DNA of 64,000 nt from Channallabes apus (taxonomy: Eukaryota; Chordata; Actinopteri; Siluriformes; Clariidae). Positions 51,601 through 56,845 of the stretch are shown here, one piece after another; the first letter of the stretch is position 1; each line of letters opens with the position of its first letter. The notes under the pieces were generated by a model that saw nothing but the letters and a program-made list of their open reading frames with translations, ran no database searches and was not told where the DNA came from. The position numbers were made by a program, and so were the translations under genes. The stretch covers positions 9,625,976 through 9,689,975 of the forward strand of contig CM060121.1 of assembly GCA_030522415.1 (NCBI GenBank), read 5' to 3'.

Positions 51601-53406
51601 GTAGTTTGGCAGCGTCAGTTCGGCGGGGGTGGAGGCGGGTTGTTAAAATCACGTGATTGCAACTCAGCGCAGCTGGCTTGTTTTAACGTGTTATTGAGAA
51701 CGAAGCGCCATCTAGTGGTGGCACCAGGTAAATGAATAAATAGGGCTTGAATGGGCGTGTTTACTGTGAAATCTTGACACGCCTTTCGGCCAGAAAAGGG
51801 AGGGGGGACTACGGCGTGCAAAGGCCATTCACACGCCATTCACACTTCAGCCACACTGTCGCGGCTATTTGGCGTGGCTCCCACTGTAAAGCACCACCAA
51901 GCTACTGTAGCACTGCTACTGTAGCAAGAGCTTTGGTGCGAAGTGCTCTCAGTTTCAGAATCAATGATGAAAATATTGTACCCTACCAATTGTACACTAC
52001 CACTCACTCATTGTCTTTACCGCTTTTTGGGGAAATTTGGGAATGCCAATTAGCCTAATCTGCATGTCTTTGGACTGTGGGAGGAAACTCCACCAAGCAT
52101 GGGGAGAACAAGTAAACTCCATGCACTCAGGCGGGAATCAATCCCGGACCCTGGAGGTGCAAGGAAACAGTGCTAACCACTGAACCACTGTGCCGCACAA
52201 ATGGTCTTGATGAGAGCCAGTTTTATCATGGTGCTTGAAGGGATTTGGCAAATGAATGTGACAATACTGTTCTTGCAAGAACTATAACAGAACAGCTGAC
52301 CTACTGAACTGTACAGTACAGTACATATTTGATATATATAGTTTTGAAACAAATTGTTGTAGAATAAAAAAGAATCCTAATTTGGACTTGTACTGTACAT
52401 CCTATAAGGCACAGCAGCTGGAAAATGAATTTGTAGCCTACAGTATGTGCGGCCATTAACTCAAATGTGGTTCAACATTATCATGGCAAGTTAAGAGCGA
52501 CAGAAAGAAGGCGTATTACTATCTGCATGGCGGCATGGGGTCCAGTTTAACACATACTGACCTCTTGGCTTTAAATTAATTAGGCCCCTTACTGTGAAAA
52601 ACATATAGTCTTCACAAAAAAACGAATGTGTGTACATGTATGTGAAATATGTTTCGGTAACCTGGAAGGCAATGAGGAGCCCAGATCAGAAAATCCATTA
52701 GTCCGTGTGTCATCATCAGCACAAGGGCTACTAGGAATAAAATCCACATCCTCTCCTTCTCCATAATCTTCAAACTGCTCCTCTGCTGAAATTACAGATG
52801 CAGCTGCCGATGAGACAAGCTGACCCGAACTGCAATGAAAATGATTAATTTTAATGTAGGATTTGAATCTTATTTACAGTAACTGCCACCATCAGCATCT
52901 TCCCATATTCTGCAATGTGATATACATATCAAGTCAGGTATTAACTAGCACAGGTTAGTTTTGTGCTGTGGCCAAAAGTGTGCAGTAGCTGAAATTGATA
53001 AAATTGTAAATTTTGCCAAAATTATCTGAAATTTTTCACTTGCATTGAAAGCATGTCACATTAAACTCACTCTAATTAACTGATTGATTGATTTTTCTAA
53101 GGCGCTCCTTGTAAACAAGCTTGCACTGGCCATATCTCAGCAAAATACAACAATAAACTGGGCATCAAAATACAGCTTATTGAACCAGGAATCTGAAAAT
53201 TTGCATCACATAAAAAGTGACTTAATACCTGATTTTATGTGACGGGTCACATCTACTCACCTGCTTCCAGGAAGAAACAGTCCACCAAGAACTTCCTCTT
53301 TGTCATCATGACGAACATCAGACGCCTCGGACCCCGCACTGCTGTCCATTTCCGAGTCGAGAGGGAACAACAGGCAGGGCTGCGTAACGACTCTCTCATC
53401 ACCACT
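27605..53406 (-). CDS. rab11fip4: Rab11 family-interacting protein 4, 3' twelve coding exons (gene span; N-terminus outside window)
   Basis: Class II Rab11-FIP. In the family these are dimeric coiled-coil adaptors on recycling endosomes that bind Rab11 (and Arf6) and act in membrane delivery, cytokinesis and, in zebrafish, retinal progenitor development. Twelve exons (listed separately) join with matching phases to 1461 bases, or 486 residues plus a TAG stop. In order the product has an acidic linker (1-105, with QFEDYGEGED and SSPC), a Cys-containing segment (about 105-150, YCSQCCKK), a Ser-rich stretch (150-195), a long coiled coil (about 190-445) and the Rab11-binding domain (449-486, with YMDKIILAILDHNPSILEIK). 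Human FIP4 is about 637 residues, so roughly 150 N-terminal residues including the EF-hands are missing and should lie beyond 64000. FIP4 rather than FIP3 is chosen from the C-terminal wording (NFRLRQYMDKII). Whether this is an a or b fish paralog cannot be told. Splicing is inferred from GT/AG sites and phase, not from transcripts. Confidence 0.95.
27891..29393 (+). mobile_element. Tc1-like DNA transposon, inactive
   Basis: About 1.5 kb, bounded by inverted ends beginning CAGTCGTGGCCAAAAG and a TA at 27889-27890. The right end is slightly worn (the last few bases differ). Confidence 0.88.
28248..29186 (+). pseudogene. Tc1 transposase, broken
   Basis: Reads as a Tc1 transposase from ATG at 28248: a helix-turn-helix (STIYRIIKNF), then the catalytic domain. 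The first Asp is kept (FSDEAAFRLFG, GAT at 28673-28675). A TGA replaces the usual Trp at 28796-28798, a frameshift follows, and the second Asp is kept (QHDGAPCH, GAT at 28923-28925). In the final motif PDLNPIVNLW the catalytic Glu is Val (GTG at 29031-29033). With a nonsense codon, a frameshift and a lost DDE residue it cannot encode active enzyme. Intact relatives are about 340 residues. Confidence 0.9.
29430..29940 (+). pseudogene. Mariner transposase, 5' segment (split)
   Basis: Decayed mariner transposase. EHKQKHLDIC is followed by FLNTIITGEETWIHHYEFDS, VYWDSQGPVLKHYQEKGSTI and LLSSGVVILH. The first catalytic Asp of the usual TGDETW is Glu here (GAA 29695-29697). The reading stops exactly where a hAT-like MITE begins (29941). 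The sequence continues on the far side of the MITE. Confidence 0.8.
29941..30385. mobile_element. hAT-like MITE inserted in the mariner
   Basis: 445 bases, ends tagtcatggg / cccatcacta (inverted, one mismatch), rich in GAATGATTCGTT-type motifs seen in fish hAT elements. Flanking 8-mers ATAACAAC and ATGACAAT look like a worn 8 bp target duplication. The right copy restores the mariner wording H-D-N-A-C-P-H-T-S-A, supporting this boundary. Confidence 0.65.
30386..30436 (+). pseudogene. Mariner transposase, second segment
   Basis: A short stretch after the MITE reading DNACPHTSA and then, in another frame, NTVDTAKS. This is the mariner motif around the second catalytic Asp (HDNARPHT). It keeps the Asp that the left target-duplication copy has lost. 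It is cut by the LINE that starts around 30437. Confidence 0.65.
30560..31600 (+). pseudogene. LINE apurinic endonuclease-type domain
   Basis: Open from about 30560 (YDRDTLVSIG) through ILLANVQSLENKLDDLRARI, FTETWLN, VAGDFNSANL and FGKSDHAAIF, the usual APE-type endonuclease motifs (the GDFN Asp/Asn and SDH triad). Near 31580-31600 the frame jumps from VVGFIGNLQ to TYNTGLASGDMEPYKA. Comparison with the expected family wording suggests about 20 or more codons are missing, an out-of-frame deletion. Confidence 0.85.
31600..33372 (+). pseudogene. LINE reverse transcriptase and C-terminus, frameshifted
   Basis: Continues with KAVKEAKQRYGRKLESQLQQ, then a linker made of repeated NANGA units, then RT motifs AAGPDGISGRIL, PVPKK, NDYRPVALTSVVMKCFERLI, FIDYSSAFNTI and GAPQGCVLSP. 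At about 32613 one base is missing (CCCCGCTG where CCCCTGCTG is expected). The catalytic FADD (IIKFADDTVVVG) is therefore in the next frame, which runs open to TAA at 33370-33372. Confidence 0.88.
31861..31932 (+). repeat. 15 bp coding minisatellite in the LINE linker
   Basis: GCTAATGCTAACGGC repeated about four times, in frame, giving alternating Asn-Ala/Asn-Gly residues between the endonuclease and RT domains. Confidence 0.85.
33564..34260. mobile_element. 697 bp MITE, copy 1 (inside LINE 3' UTR)
   Basis: Starts GGCTGAATCCCATTTCTA and ends with the exact inverse, with inner C/T-rich CCCCTTCCCC repeats also inverted. Flanks are TAA and TTA, compatible with a 3 bp TWA target as in PIF/Harbinger. 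About 99% identical by eye to copy 2 at 58984-59685. It contains AT-rich middle sequence and two short minus-strand frames (66 and 64 codons) without known motifs. Confidence 0.85.
34456..34561 (+). pseudogene. Mariner transposase, third segment
   Basis: Immediately after the LINE tail the plus strand reads FEVLKHTPYSPDLGT, the mariner motif EVLxHPPYSPDLAP that leads to the third catalytic residue. Reading decays after this. Cut by the Tc1 element at 34562. Confidence 0.75.
34562..35999 (+). mobile_element. Tc1-like DNA transposon with internal deletion
   Basis: 1438 bases with ends CAGTGGCTTGCAAAAGTATT / inverse and a clean TA duplication (34560-34561 and 36000-36001). The outer 100 bases are closely inverted, so it is younger than the other Tc1 in this intron. 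Confidence 0.92.
35020..35719 (+). pseudogene. Tc1 transposase, internally deleted
   Basis: N-terminal part STVQTIIQNCKEYGTT, QGRPPKLTGRTRRALIRNA. A frame change near 35330-35345 follows, then VLWSDETKMELFG (first Asp GAT 35357-35359), GGGSIMLWGCFSSAGTGKLA, then directly TMEWFKTKHIHVLEWP and QSPDLNPIENLW (Glu GAG 35597-35599). The stretch that should lie between, including the QQDNDPKHT motif with the second catalytic Asp, is gone, so the enzyme is dead. Confidence 0.9.
36000..36150 (+). pseudogene. Mariner transposase, C-terminal segment
   Basis: After the Tc1 the plus strand resumes mariner wording near 36060-36140 (FLPREXXSLLTDGQ in one frame, LVDRWTKCIEKQGDYVEKLC in the frame matching the family). 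This is the standard C-terminus of mariner transposase and closes the split element that began near 29430. Confidence 0.72.
36519..36680 (+). mobile_element. V-SINE, 5'-truncated
   Basis: Only the 3' part (TTGCCCGTAGTG through GCGGTATAGAAA) is present, yet it is flanked by a perfect 14 bp duplication ATTTAATTACAGAT (36505-36518 and 36681-36694). Truncation therefore happened during insertion, as in target-primed reverse transcription. Confidence 0.9.
37341..37484 (-). CDS. rab11fip4: rab11fip4 exon K (coiled coil)
   Basis: 144 bases, 48 codons, between ccaaacag and CGAG/gtgaga. It encodes ENHKLRDQNDDLNGQILSIS, LYEAKNLFACHTKAQSLA and TEIDNASRDE. It is followed downstream by the transposon-filled 9.6 kb last intron. 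Confidence 0.96.
37611..37760 (-). CDS. rab11fip4: rab11fip4 exon J (coiled coil)
   Basis: 150 bases, 50 codons, between gtatgtag and GCAG/gtataa. It encodes LIEDLRRELEHLQMFKLETE, a GRGRNSLSEFSSRA linker, then REIELEHEVKRLRQ. The Gly/Arg/Ser linker interrupts the coil as in mammalian FIP4. Confidence 0.96.
38179..38316 (-). CDS. rab11fip4: rab11fip4 exon I (coiled coil)
   Basis: 138 bases, 46 complete codons, between catgttgcag and GGAA/gtgaga. It encodes EKQRMTDKLEDTSLRLKDEM, then DLYRKMMDKLWQNRHEFQKE and REAMQE. A very conserved helical block of FIP4. Confidence 0.96.
38518..38599 (-). CDS. rab11fip4: rab11fip4 exon H (coiled coil)
   Basis: 82 bases between aattcccag and CCAG/gtgagtg. It encodes IQQLEEENSEMKVNVCRLKS then QTEKLDQ. 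The first base completes the Arg codon from exon G and the exon ends in phase 0. The 1.18 kb intron between H and G holds a decayed mariner (38834-39603) and a scrap of V-SINE tail. Confidence 0.95.
38686..38735 (+). mobile_element. V-SINE tail scrap
   Basis: CTGCGACCCTGTATACAGGA, TAAAGCCTTATAGACAATGA: the last 45 or so bases of a V-SINE in the intron between exons H and G. Confidence 0.65.
38834..39603 (+). mobile_element. Mariner, decayed, in intron H-G
   Basis: Left end CAAGG...GTTCACGTCAAACCAGGACT and its inverse at the right (AGTCCTGGTTTGACTTGAAC), with TA flanks. The C-terminus is readable as FYRDGIQALVKRWDKFISVA then VDYMDK and stop near 39532. The rest is lost or frame-broken. Confidence 0.75.
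39743..39776 (+). repeat. (GT)n at the exon G donor
   Basis: On the gene strand this is (AC)n beginning four bases inside the intron after exon G. Confidence 0.95.
39781..39921 (-). CDS. rab11fip4: rab11fip4 exon G (coiled coil)
   Basis: 141 bases encoding VHELEEQIKDQETRAEQSLEEELKRHREVYSKMEKDK and on to ELLSNR (shown here in two overlapping halves of one helix). The acceptor is a (TG)n tract ending gcgcag. The donor is ACAG/gtatac running straight into (AC)n. The exon is therefore framed by two microsatellites (39743-39776 and 39928-39985). Confidence 0.95.
39928..39985 (+). repeat. (CA)n at the exon G acceptor
   Basis: 29 CA units. On the gene strand (TG)n ends seven bases before exon G and takes the place of a polypyrimidine tract. 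Confidence 0.96.
40543..40646 (-). CDS. rab11fip4: rab11fip4 exon F (coiled coil)
   Basis: 104 bases encoding VSYLEKKVTELENDS, then LANGDLKSKLKQDNTQLVHR. The acceptor atatcag is followed at once by GTGAGT, so the exon's own first six bases mimic a donor. The true donor is ACAG/gtacat. A (CA)n run begins 12 bases upstream of the exon (40659-40682). Confidence 0.95.
40659..40682 (+). repeat. (CA)n near the exon F acceptor
   Basis: Twelve CA units; (TG)n on the gene strand, 12 bases from the exon. Confidence 0.95.
40970..41200 (+). mobile_element. SINE-like repeat, degenerate
   Basis: TCAGACAGTTAAGGCTCTGA head, GAGGGTTTAAGCCTCGGCAC box B-like, CAGTTGCC-type body, then CATGCAGTGCCAGTTCCAAT as in the copy at 2225. 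Lies in the intron between exons F and E. Confidence 0.55.
41339..41438 (-). CDS. rab11fip4: rab11fip4 exon E
   Basis: 100 bases. The acceptor is cacacag, preceded by a 58-base (CT)n tract on the coding strand (41445-41502) that supplies the polypyrimidine run. The donor is AAAAG/gtacac. It encodes a Ser-rich stretch, then GSTEDLFRDSIDSCDIDITEK, leading into the coiled coil. It ends in phase 0. Confidence 0.95.
41445..41502 (+). repeat. (GA)n at the exon E acceptor
   Basis: 29 GA units; (TC)n on the gene strand ending six bases before the exon, so it forms the polypyrimidine tract. Confidence 0.96.
42031..42228 (-). mobile_element. tRNA-derived SINE (second family)
   Basis: Sense strand minus: head GGGGTAGCTCAGTGGTTAAG, a GGTTCAAACCCC box B, body GTTGGGCCCTTGAGCAAGGC, 3' end GTAAGTCGCTCTGGATAAGA and GCGTCTGCCAAATGCC. 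This is a common fish SINE. A local GACAGGTACATG tandem lies at its head side (42227-42273). Confidence 0.82.
42529..43079. mobile_element. MITE with 8 bp target duplication (hAT-like)
   Basis: Ends CGTCTACGTTCACATTAC and, inverted, GGCTACATTCACATTGCC. Flanks TGTGTCTG (42521-42528) and TGTGTCTT (43080-43087). 551 bases with no coding. Lies in the intron between exons E and D. Confidence 0.62.
43353..43388 (-). CDS. rab11fip4: rab11fip4 micro-exon D
   Basis: A 36-base exon between ttttcag and ACG/gtaaga. It encodes SPNRKISSTAFGR together with split codons at both ends, identical in wording to the known FIP4 segment. The intron between it and exon C is only 129 bases. It is too short for ordinary ORF finding and is supported by phase and family motif. 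Confidence 0.93.
43518..43652 (-). CDS. rab11fip4: rab11fip4 exon C (Cys-rich segment)
   Basis: 135 bases, acceptor ctatgtag and donor ACAG/gtgatt. It encodes RHFYNSELLDVYCSQCCKK followed by a helical NLLNDLEARLKNLKAN. The CxxCC cluster and the following helix are hallmarks of FIP4/FIP3 and start the coiled-coil half. The intron 5' of this exon (43653-52661, about 9 kb) carries the TIR-bounded segment described separately. Confidence 0.96.
43653..47008 (-). other. Intron C-B of rab11fip4, 3' part
   Basis: Mostly AT-rich DNA with a mariner remnant (45835-46092). The ORFs near 45058-45435 and 46532-46795 have no recognisable motif and no splice support. Confidence 0.5.
45835..46092 (-). pseudogene. 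Mariner remnant
   Basis: The minus strand reads FLLQAILHAWIIKGVPWRPA, a worn form of the mariner GPLKEFLGGQRF region, and the right end AGTTTGACTTGAAC (inverse) matches the same terminal repeat as at 39603. Confidence 0.55.
48024..48104 (+). pseudogene. tRNA-Ile(TAT)-like sequence with intron, degenerate
   Basis: GCTCCCGTGGCGCAATCGGT then TAGCGCG matches the 5' half of vertebrate tRNA-Ile(UAU). The anticodon TAT is at 48058-48060 and an intron-like AAAGCAGTCCAGGTGAAGCA follows, then GTGCCGA and a box B GTTCGAGCC (48088-48096). The variable region before box B is shortened, and the 3' acceptor stem (should pair with GCTCCCG) is replaced by TAAAACA. Not a functional tRNA gene. Confidence 0.7.
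48024..48165 (+). mobile_element. tRNA-Ile/L2-tail chimera (SINE-like)
   Basis: The tRNA-like sequence is followed within about 10 bases by GCATTTTACTGCATATCGCG and CTGTGTATGTGACAAATCAA, the same tail as the LINE in this window (34389-34445). A tRNA head plus a LINE tail is the build of a SINE. It sits at the junction of two tandem units (47572- and 48166-). Confidence 0.6.
48606..48638 (+). repeat. (GT)n microsatellite
   Basis: GT run ending in GCGAGAGATAGCGTGAGAGCG. Confidence 0.92.
50391..50489 (-). CDS. Candidate terminal exon of an unknown small gene
   Basis: After an acceptor ctttaagcag the minus strand is open for 32 codons (SSAVEDWGVRRLTAGLLELQ, DWRSLNKLLREL) and ends in TAG at 50391-50393. 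An AATAAA (50085-50090 on plus as tttatt) followed by GT-rich sequence lies 300 bases downstream, as expected for a 3' UTR. GC content is clearly above the flanks. I do not recognise the protein. It sits inside the TIR-bounded segment, so it may be element-encoded, or a nested host gene. Upstream exons could not be joined with certainty. Confidence 0.35.
   Translation of the reverse strand, partial: SSAVEDWGVRRLTAGLLELQDWRSLNKLLREL
50847..51009 (+). repeat. Compound minisatellite (CA)n/CTCCC
   Basis: Runs of CA of varied length separated by CTCCC, about nine times, ending in CTCCTCCTCCTCC. The plus ORF here is low-complexity Pro/His/Thr and is not a gene. Confidence 0.9.
51256..51500 (-). 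other. Exon-like open stretch, two frames open
   Basis: After a possible acceptor (actggcag near 51468-51475) two minus-strand frames stay open for 60-70 codons, one with regularly spaced Cys (TAYCQCHTLTVSLHFTSKTC). A donor-like CTCT/gtaaat closes it. Neither frame joins the 50391 exon in phase, so I do not call it coding. Confidence 0.2.
51566..51640 (-). promoter_or_regulatory. Candidate promoter / first exon of the nested gene
   Basis: The minus strand carries AAGATGGCGGC (a YY1-type motif usual at the start of TATA-less genes) and then a good donor TCGTG/gtaagtg at 51566/51565. GC-rich, with GGCGGGGGTGGAGGCGGG just upstream. The ATG here opens only a five-codon frame, so coding would start later. 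Confidence 0.35.
52003..52195 (-). mobile_element. V-SINE with internal deletion
   Basis: Minus-sense. Tail CATTGTCTTTACCGCTTT joins directly to AAATTTGGGAATGCCAATTA, so the spacer and the CTGTCCAGGGTGTACC block are missing. V-domain and head (ending TGTGCCGCAC) are present. Confidence 0.82.
52662..52829 (-). CDS. rab11fip4: rab11fip4 exon B
   Basis: 168 bases between attgcag and a CCAG/gttacc donor (GT followed by TACC, weaker than the usual GTRAGT). It encodes the acidic EEQFEDYGEGEDVDF block, then SSPCADDDTRTNGFSDLGSS, a well-conserved FIP4 signature. Phase: the first base completes a Ser codon and AG is left for the next exon. Confidence 0.92.
53261..53406 (-). CDS. rab11fip4: rab11fip4 exon A (first recognisable exon)
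   Basis: 146 bases, acceptor tgcag before AGTGGT and donor GCAG/gtgagtag. It encodes an acidic, low-complexity linker with LDSEMDSSAGSEASD and ends in GGLFLPGS, matching the FIP4 linker between the EF-hands and the coiled coil. It enters in phase 0 and leaves two bases (AG) that the next exon completes. No further 5' exon was recognised up to 64000. Confidence 0.88.
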
Positions 53407-53921
53407 CTGCATACAAACAGCAGACACAACATGCTCAGTATTGACTAACACACACTCAAGACTGATTAATAGTGAGTGTCACTGATCACACACTCTACAT
53501 ATAATCACCCCAACTCTGCTCAAACGCAGTGGGGGTGAAATGACGTGCTATGCATACTCATATGGGGTAATGTTGAACAAATTTCTGCAACACAATGAAA
53601 ACGACTTCAAAACAATGTTAATACCAAGGTGATGGTCTTAGACGATCTCACTGGGTCACTCATTTAACATTGATGAATTTATCAATGTCATTCAACCTTC
53701 TAAACGCAACATTCTCCCGATGGTGAACACCATCACAATATTGTTACAACCATAATACAACGGCCACCCGATATTAGGGTTCCTGCTGGGTAACTTTGCT
53801 TTGTTATGTTATTCAGTTTTGTGGCTGTGTCAGTTACAGAATAATAAACTACGATGTACATAATCATTTCCAATTATGGACACAGTAAACTTTAACAATT
53901 CATATCTACTGCTCTGAATTC

Positions 53922-54255
53922 GGCGACGCGGTGGTGTAGTGGTTAGCACTGTCGCCTTGCACCTCCAGGGTCTGGGTTCGATTCCCGTCTCTGTGTGCAT
54001 GGAGTTTGCATGTTCTCCCCGTGCTTGGTGGGTTTCCTCCCACAGTGCAAAGATATGCAGGTTAGGCTAATTGGCGTTCCTAAATTGCCCGTAGTGTGTG
54101 ATTGGGTGTGTGAGTGTGTGTGTGTGTGCCCTGCGATGGATTGGCACCCTGTCCAGGGTGTACCCCGCCTAGTGCCCGAAGTCTCCTGGGATAGGCTCCA
54201 GGTCCCCTGCGACCCTGAACACAGGATTAAGCGGTATAGAAAATGAATGAATGAA
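53922..54255 (+). mobile_element. V-SINE, young, 12 bp target duplication
   Basis: Plus-sense, head GGCGACGCGGTGGTGTAGTG, box B, V-domain lacking one CCGGGTACTCCGG block, tail with GAATGAATGAAT. Perfect TGCTCTGAATTC at 53910-53921 and 54256-54267. It lies 0.5 kb upstream of rab11fip4 exon A. Confidence 0.93.
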
Positions 54256-55307
54256 TGCTCTGAATTCACAAAAATAAATTTTCATGTAAATATTTAAGGG
54301 AACCAGGTGAACAAGTCAGCATTAACTGATAACTATCATCAACAACTAATAAAACTTTCTTCTTTTTTTTTTTATTCAGAATTGGGAGTTTTCATTGATA
54401 GAAGTTAATACATTTACTATTCTTATCTCTTTTATTTCTACTTTTTGTTGATTTTTAATGGTCTGTTAATTGTGATGCCATATCATATAATAATAATGGT
54501 GTTCATATTTCATAGGGCTTTTGTTGTGTCAATTTCTGAAAATAGATTTGTTTGCTGTCTGCACTTGGCCTGTTATCTTTTTATTTGCTTTATCTCTCTC
54601 TTTCTCTCACTTTATATAATAAAGTAGTTGTGAACTGTGTGCACATTCCTGTGGAGTGTGTGTGTGTGCGCGTTTGGTGTGGAATACATTAACAGTGCAT
54701 AGGTATTGCATAATATATATCCAATAGCTCTCCGTGTATGCCTTATCTCCCTTCAATCTGCCCAGATACACCATCACTTGTGTCTCTCACTTTCTCTCGC
54801 CCTCACTCTACTGATCTAACCAAGATATTTATAGCAGGCTTCATTAGATCTGTGAATTATAGCTGGCTGTTAGCGTTCACACCCAACTAGGCCACTACTG
54901 CACACACACACACACACACACACACTCAAATCATGCAGACTTTCACTAGACAGAGAAGTGGGGAAGGCGAGCACTACAGTAGCTAATTCTTAAAAGGACA
55001 ATAAAAACATTTTTGGGTCAGTGTCTACCTCAGCATCCATCATTTTAGGAAGGAATGGAGTTCAGCTAGGGACCGTGGAGGCCACTGTGTCTTCCCATTT
55101 GTACGACAACATTTACAATTTGCAAATGCCAAGTAGCCTAGTCTGTATGTCTTTGGGGTTCAGCACCACCAAGTTGTCCCTGTTGGACGCTTTGCTGAGA
55201 TGTACATTGCTCTACATTGCTCAGATATTAACAAAAAAAATAAATAAAAATAAAAAAGGAAGAGAGAGACAAAATGTAAGTCACTCTGGTTAAGGATATC
55301 TCCCAAA

Positions 55308-55432
55308 TGCCTTTGGGAGGAAACCGGAGACCACCTACCATGCACGGGCAGAACATGCAAACTCCATGCACATCGAACCCGGGACCTGGAGGTCCAAGGC
55401 ACCAGTGCTAACCACTAAGCCACTATGCTGCC
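55308..55432 (-). mobile_element. V-SINE 5' half, fused to another SINE tail
   Basis: V-domain and head remnants (GGGAGGAAACCGGAGACC to AACCACTAAGCCACTATGCT) in minus sense. Directly before it (55275-55312) is the 3' end of the other tRNA SINE family (GTAAGTCACTCTGGTTAAGG). Confidence 0.7.
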
Positions 55433-55759
55433 ATCTACCTTACTGGTGTACATTTAAAATGTATAATTATACAGAACATTATATAGAACTTAACATTAAC
55501 AGAAATGTGATAATGTATAACCTAATACAACCCAAAATCAGTTTCAGAATCAGGATTTGCTAAAATTCTAAACAGATTTAGTAAATAATTTGCTCCTACC
55601 ACACAGGATGCTGTACTGTGTTGCAGTGGTGTAGAACACCACCTGCAGGATTATAGAGGAACAGTGACATTTACCACCTCAAATGCAAACCGATATAAAA
55701 ATATTAAAGATATTAAAATAAAGATTTTGGAGTCAATGTGGCGATACAGGAATTGTGAC

Positions 55760-55862
55760 ACCGACAGTACACACCCAATCATACACTACGGACAACCTGG
55801 AAATTGCAATCAGCCTCCCTTGCATGTCTTTATACAGTACTTTAGCAGGAAACCCCCTAAGT
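55760..55862 (-). mobile_element. V-SINE remnant
   Basis: Worn minus-sense copy: CACACCCAATCATACACTAC, then GCATGTCTTTATACAGTA and AGGAAACCCCC. No target duplication seen. Confidence 0.6.
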
Positions 55863-56246
55863 ATAATAATAGCCAGAGAATTGTATTTAATACCCACCAC
55901 TCTTGTTCATGTGCAGCTGTTTGCAGTATGTGTATGATCAAATGACAGCCAGCTTTCAACTGATTAAAAAAAAAAAAATCCAAATAAAGGTGCACTGTGC
56001 GATTTGAGATGGAGCAGAATCGAAACATCTAAGTGCTTTTAATAATTTAATAATACAAGGACTCCTTCTTCTATGCTCCATTTTCCCTGTACCACTGGAA
56101 ACGTAGATGATTACTATTGGCATTAAAGCTAGGCAGTATTAATCTTTCCATCTATGCCAATCCATTTTGAGAACAAAAGTAAGAACATATACATGATCAT
56201 CATAATAGCTGTATTAGATTATCTCTATTGTCCATAATGCACTGCT

Positions 56247-56281
56247 ATCTATCTATCTATCTATCAATCTATCTATCAATC
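56247..56281 (+). repeat. (TATC)n microsatellite, imperfect
   Basis: TATC units with two CAATC interruptions. Confidence 0.9.
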
Positions 56282-56814
56282 AAACTAAACAACATGCTAA
56301 CCAGAAAATAATCCAGGGACTCACTGCATGACATTTATTCCATTCAGTTCCAGAGCGAGAGAGTAAATGAGCTCTTTCCCCTTTTCCACACATCATTTTT
56401 CTCATAGCAACAACTTGCATCATGCAAATCAAGATGTCATTAATGCTCTGTGCAGACAAAGGAGAAATTCTTCACTATGATGATAACAAAGGGGTGAGCC
56501 TCTCAGTTTTCTCTTATTTCTTATTTTTCCCATAAAAGTTTCAGTGGATTGAGATATAATGACTGTGGAGATTTCTCTGACGCTTTTGTACAACACACAC
56601 AGAGAGTCTGCAGGCTCCTTAGAAGGCAATCTGAAACTAATAAAAGACACTGAACACACAGTGACAAATCAGCTCATCACAGCGAATGCAGGATAGATAG
56701 AAGGAGATATACACAGCAGGGGTAGCCCAGAAGTGAGAGAGGGGGAGAGGGAGAGAAAAGAACCAAGTAACTGAAGAAAATAGAAAAGAAAAAAGCAGGA
56801 GGGCATTAAGAAAA

Positions 56815-56816
<2 letters not shown>

Positions 56817-56845
<29 letters not shown>
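56817..56845 (+). repeat. (GA)n microsatellite in a GA-rich block
   Basis: Part of a purine-rich stretch from 56690 to 56910 that yields a false Ser/Leu-rich minus ORF. Confidence 0.92.

Larger units (their letters stand above)
47009..51886. mobile_element. 4.88 kb segment bounded by 26 bp inverted repeats and TA
   Basis: Left end CAGTGGGAGCCACG then TCAAACAGCCGC. The right end (51861-51886, inverted) is the same with two mismatches. TA lies directly outside both (47007-47008, 51887-51888). This is the form of a Tc1/mariner/pogo-type element, but no transposase was recognised inside. The interior has a tandem duplication, a tRNA-like insert, a CA/CTCCC minisatellite and a possible small minus-strand gene. 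It lies in rab11fip4 intron C-B. It could be one large non-autonomous element or two facing solo ends. Confidence 0.55.
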
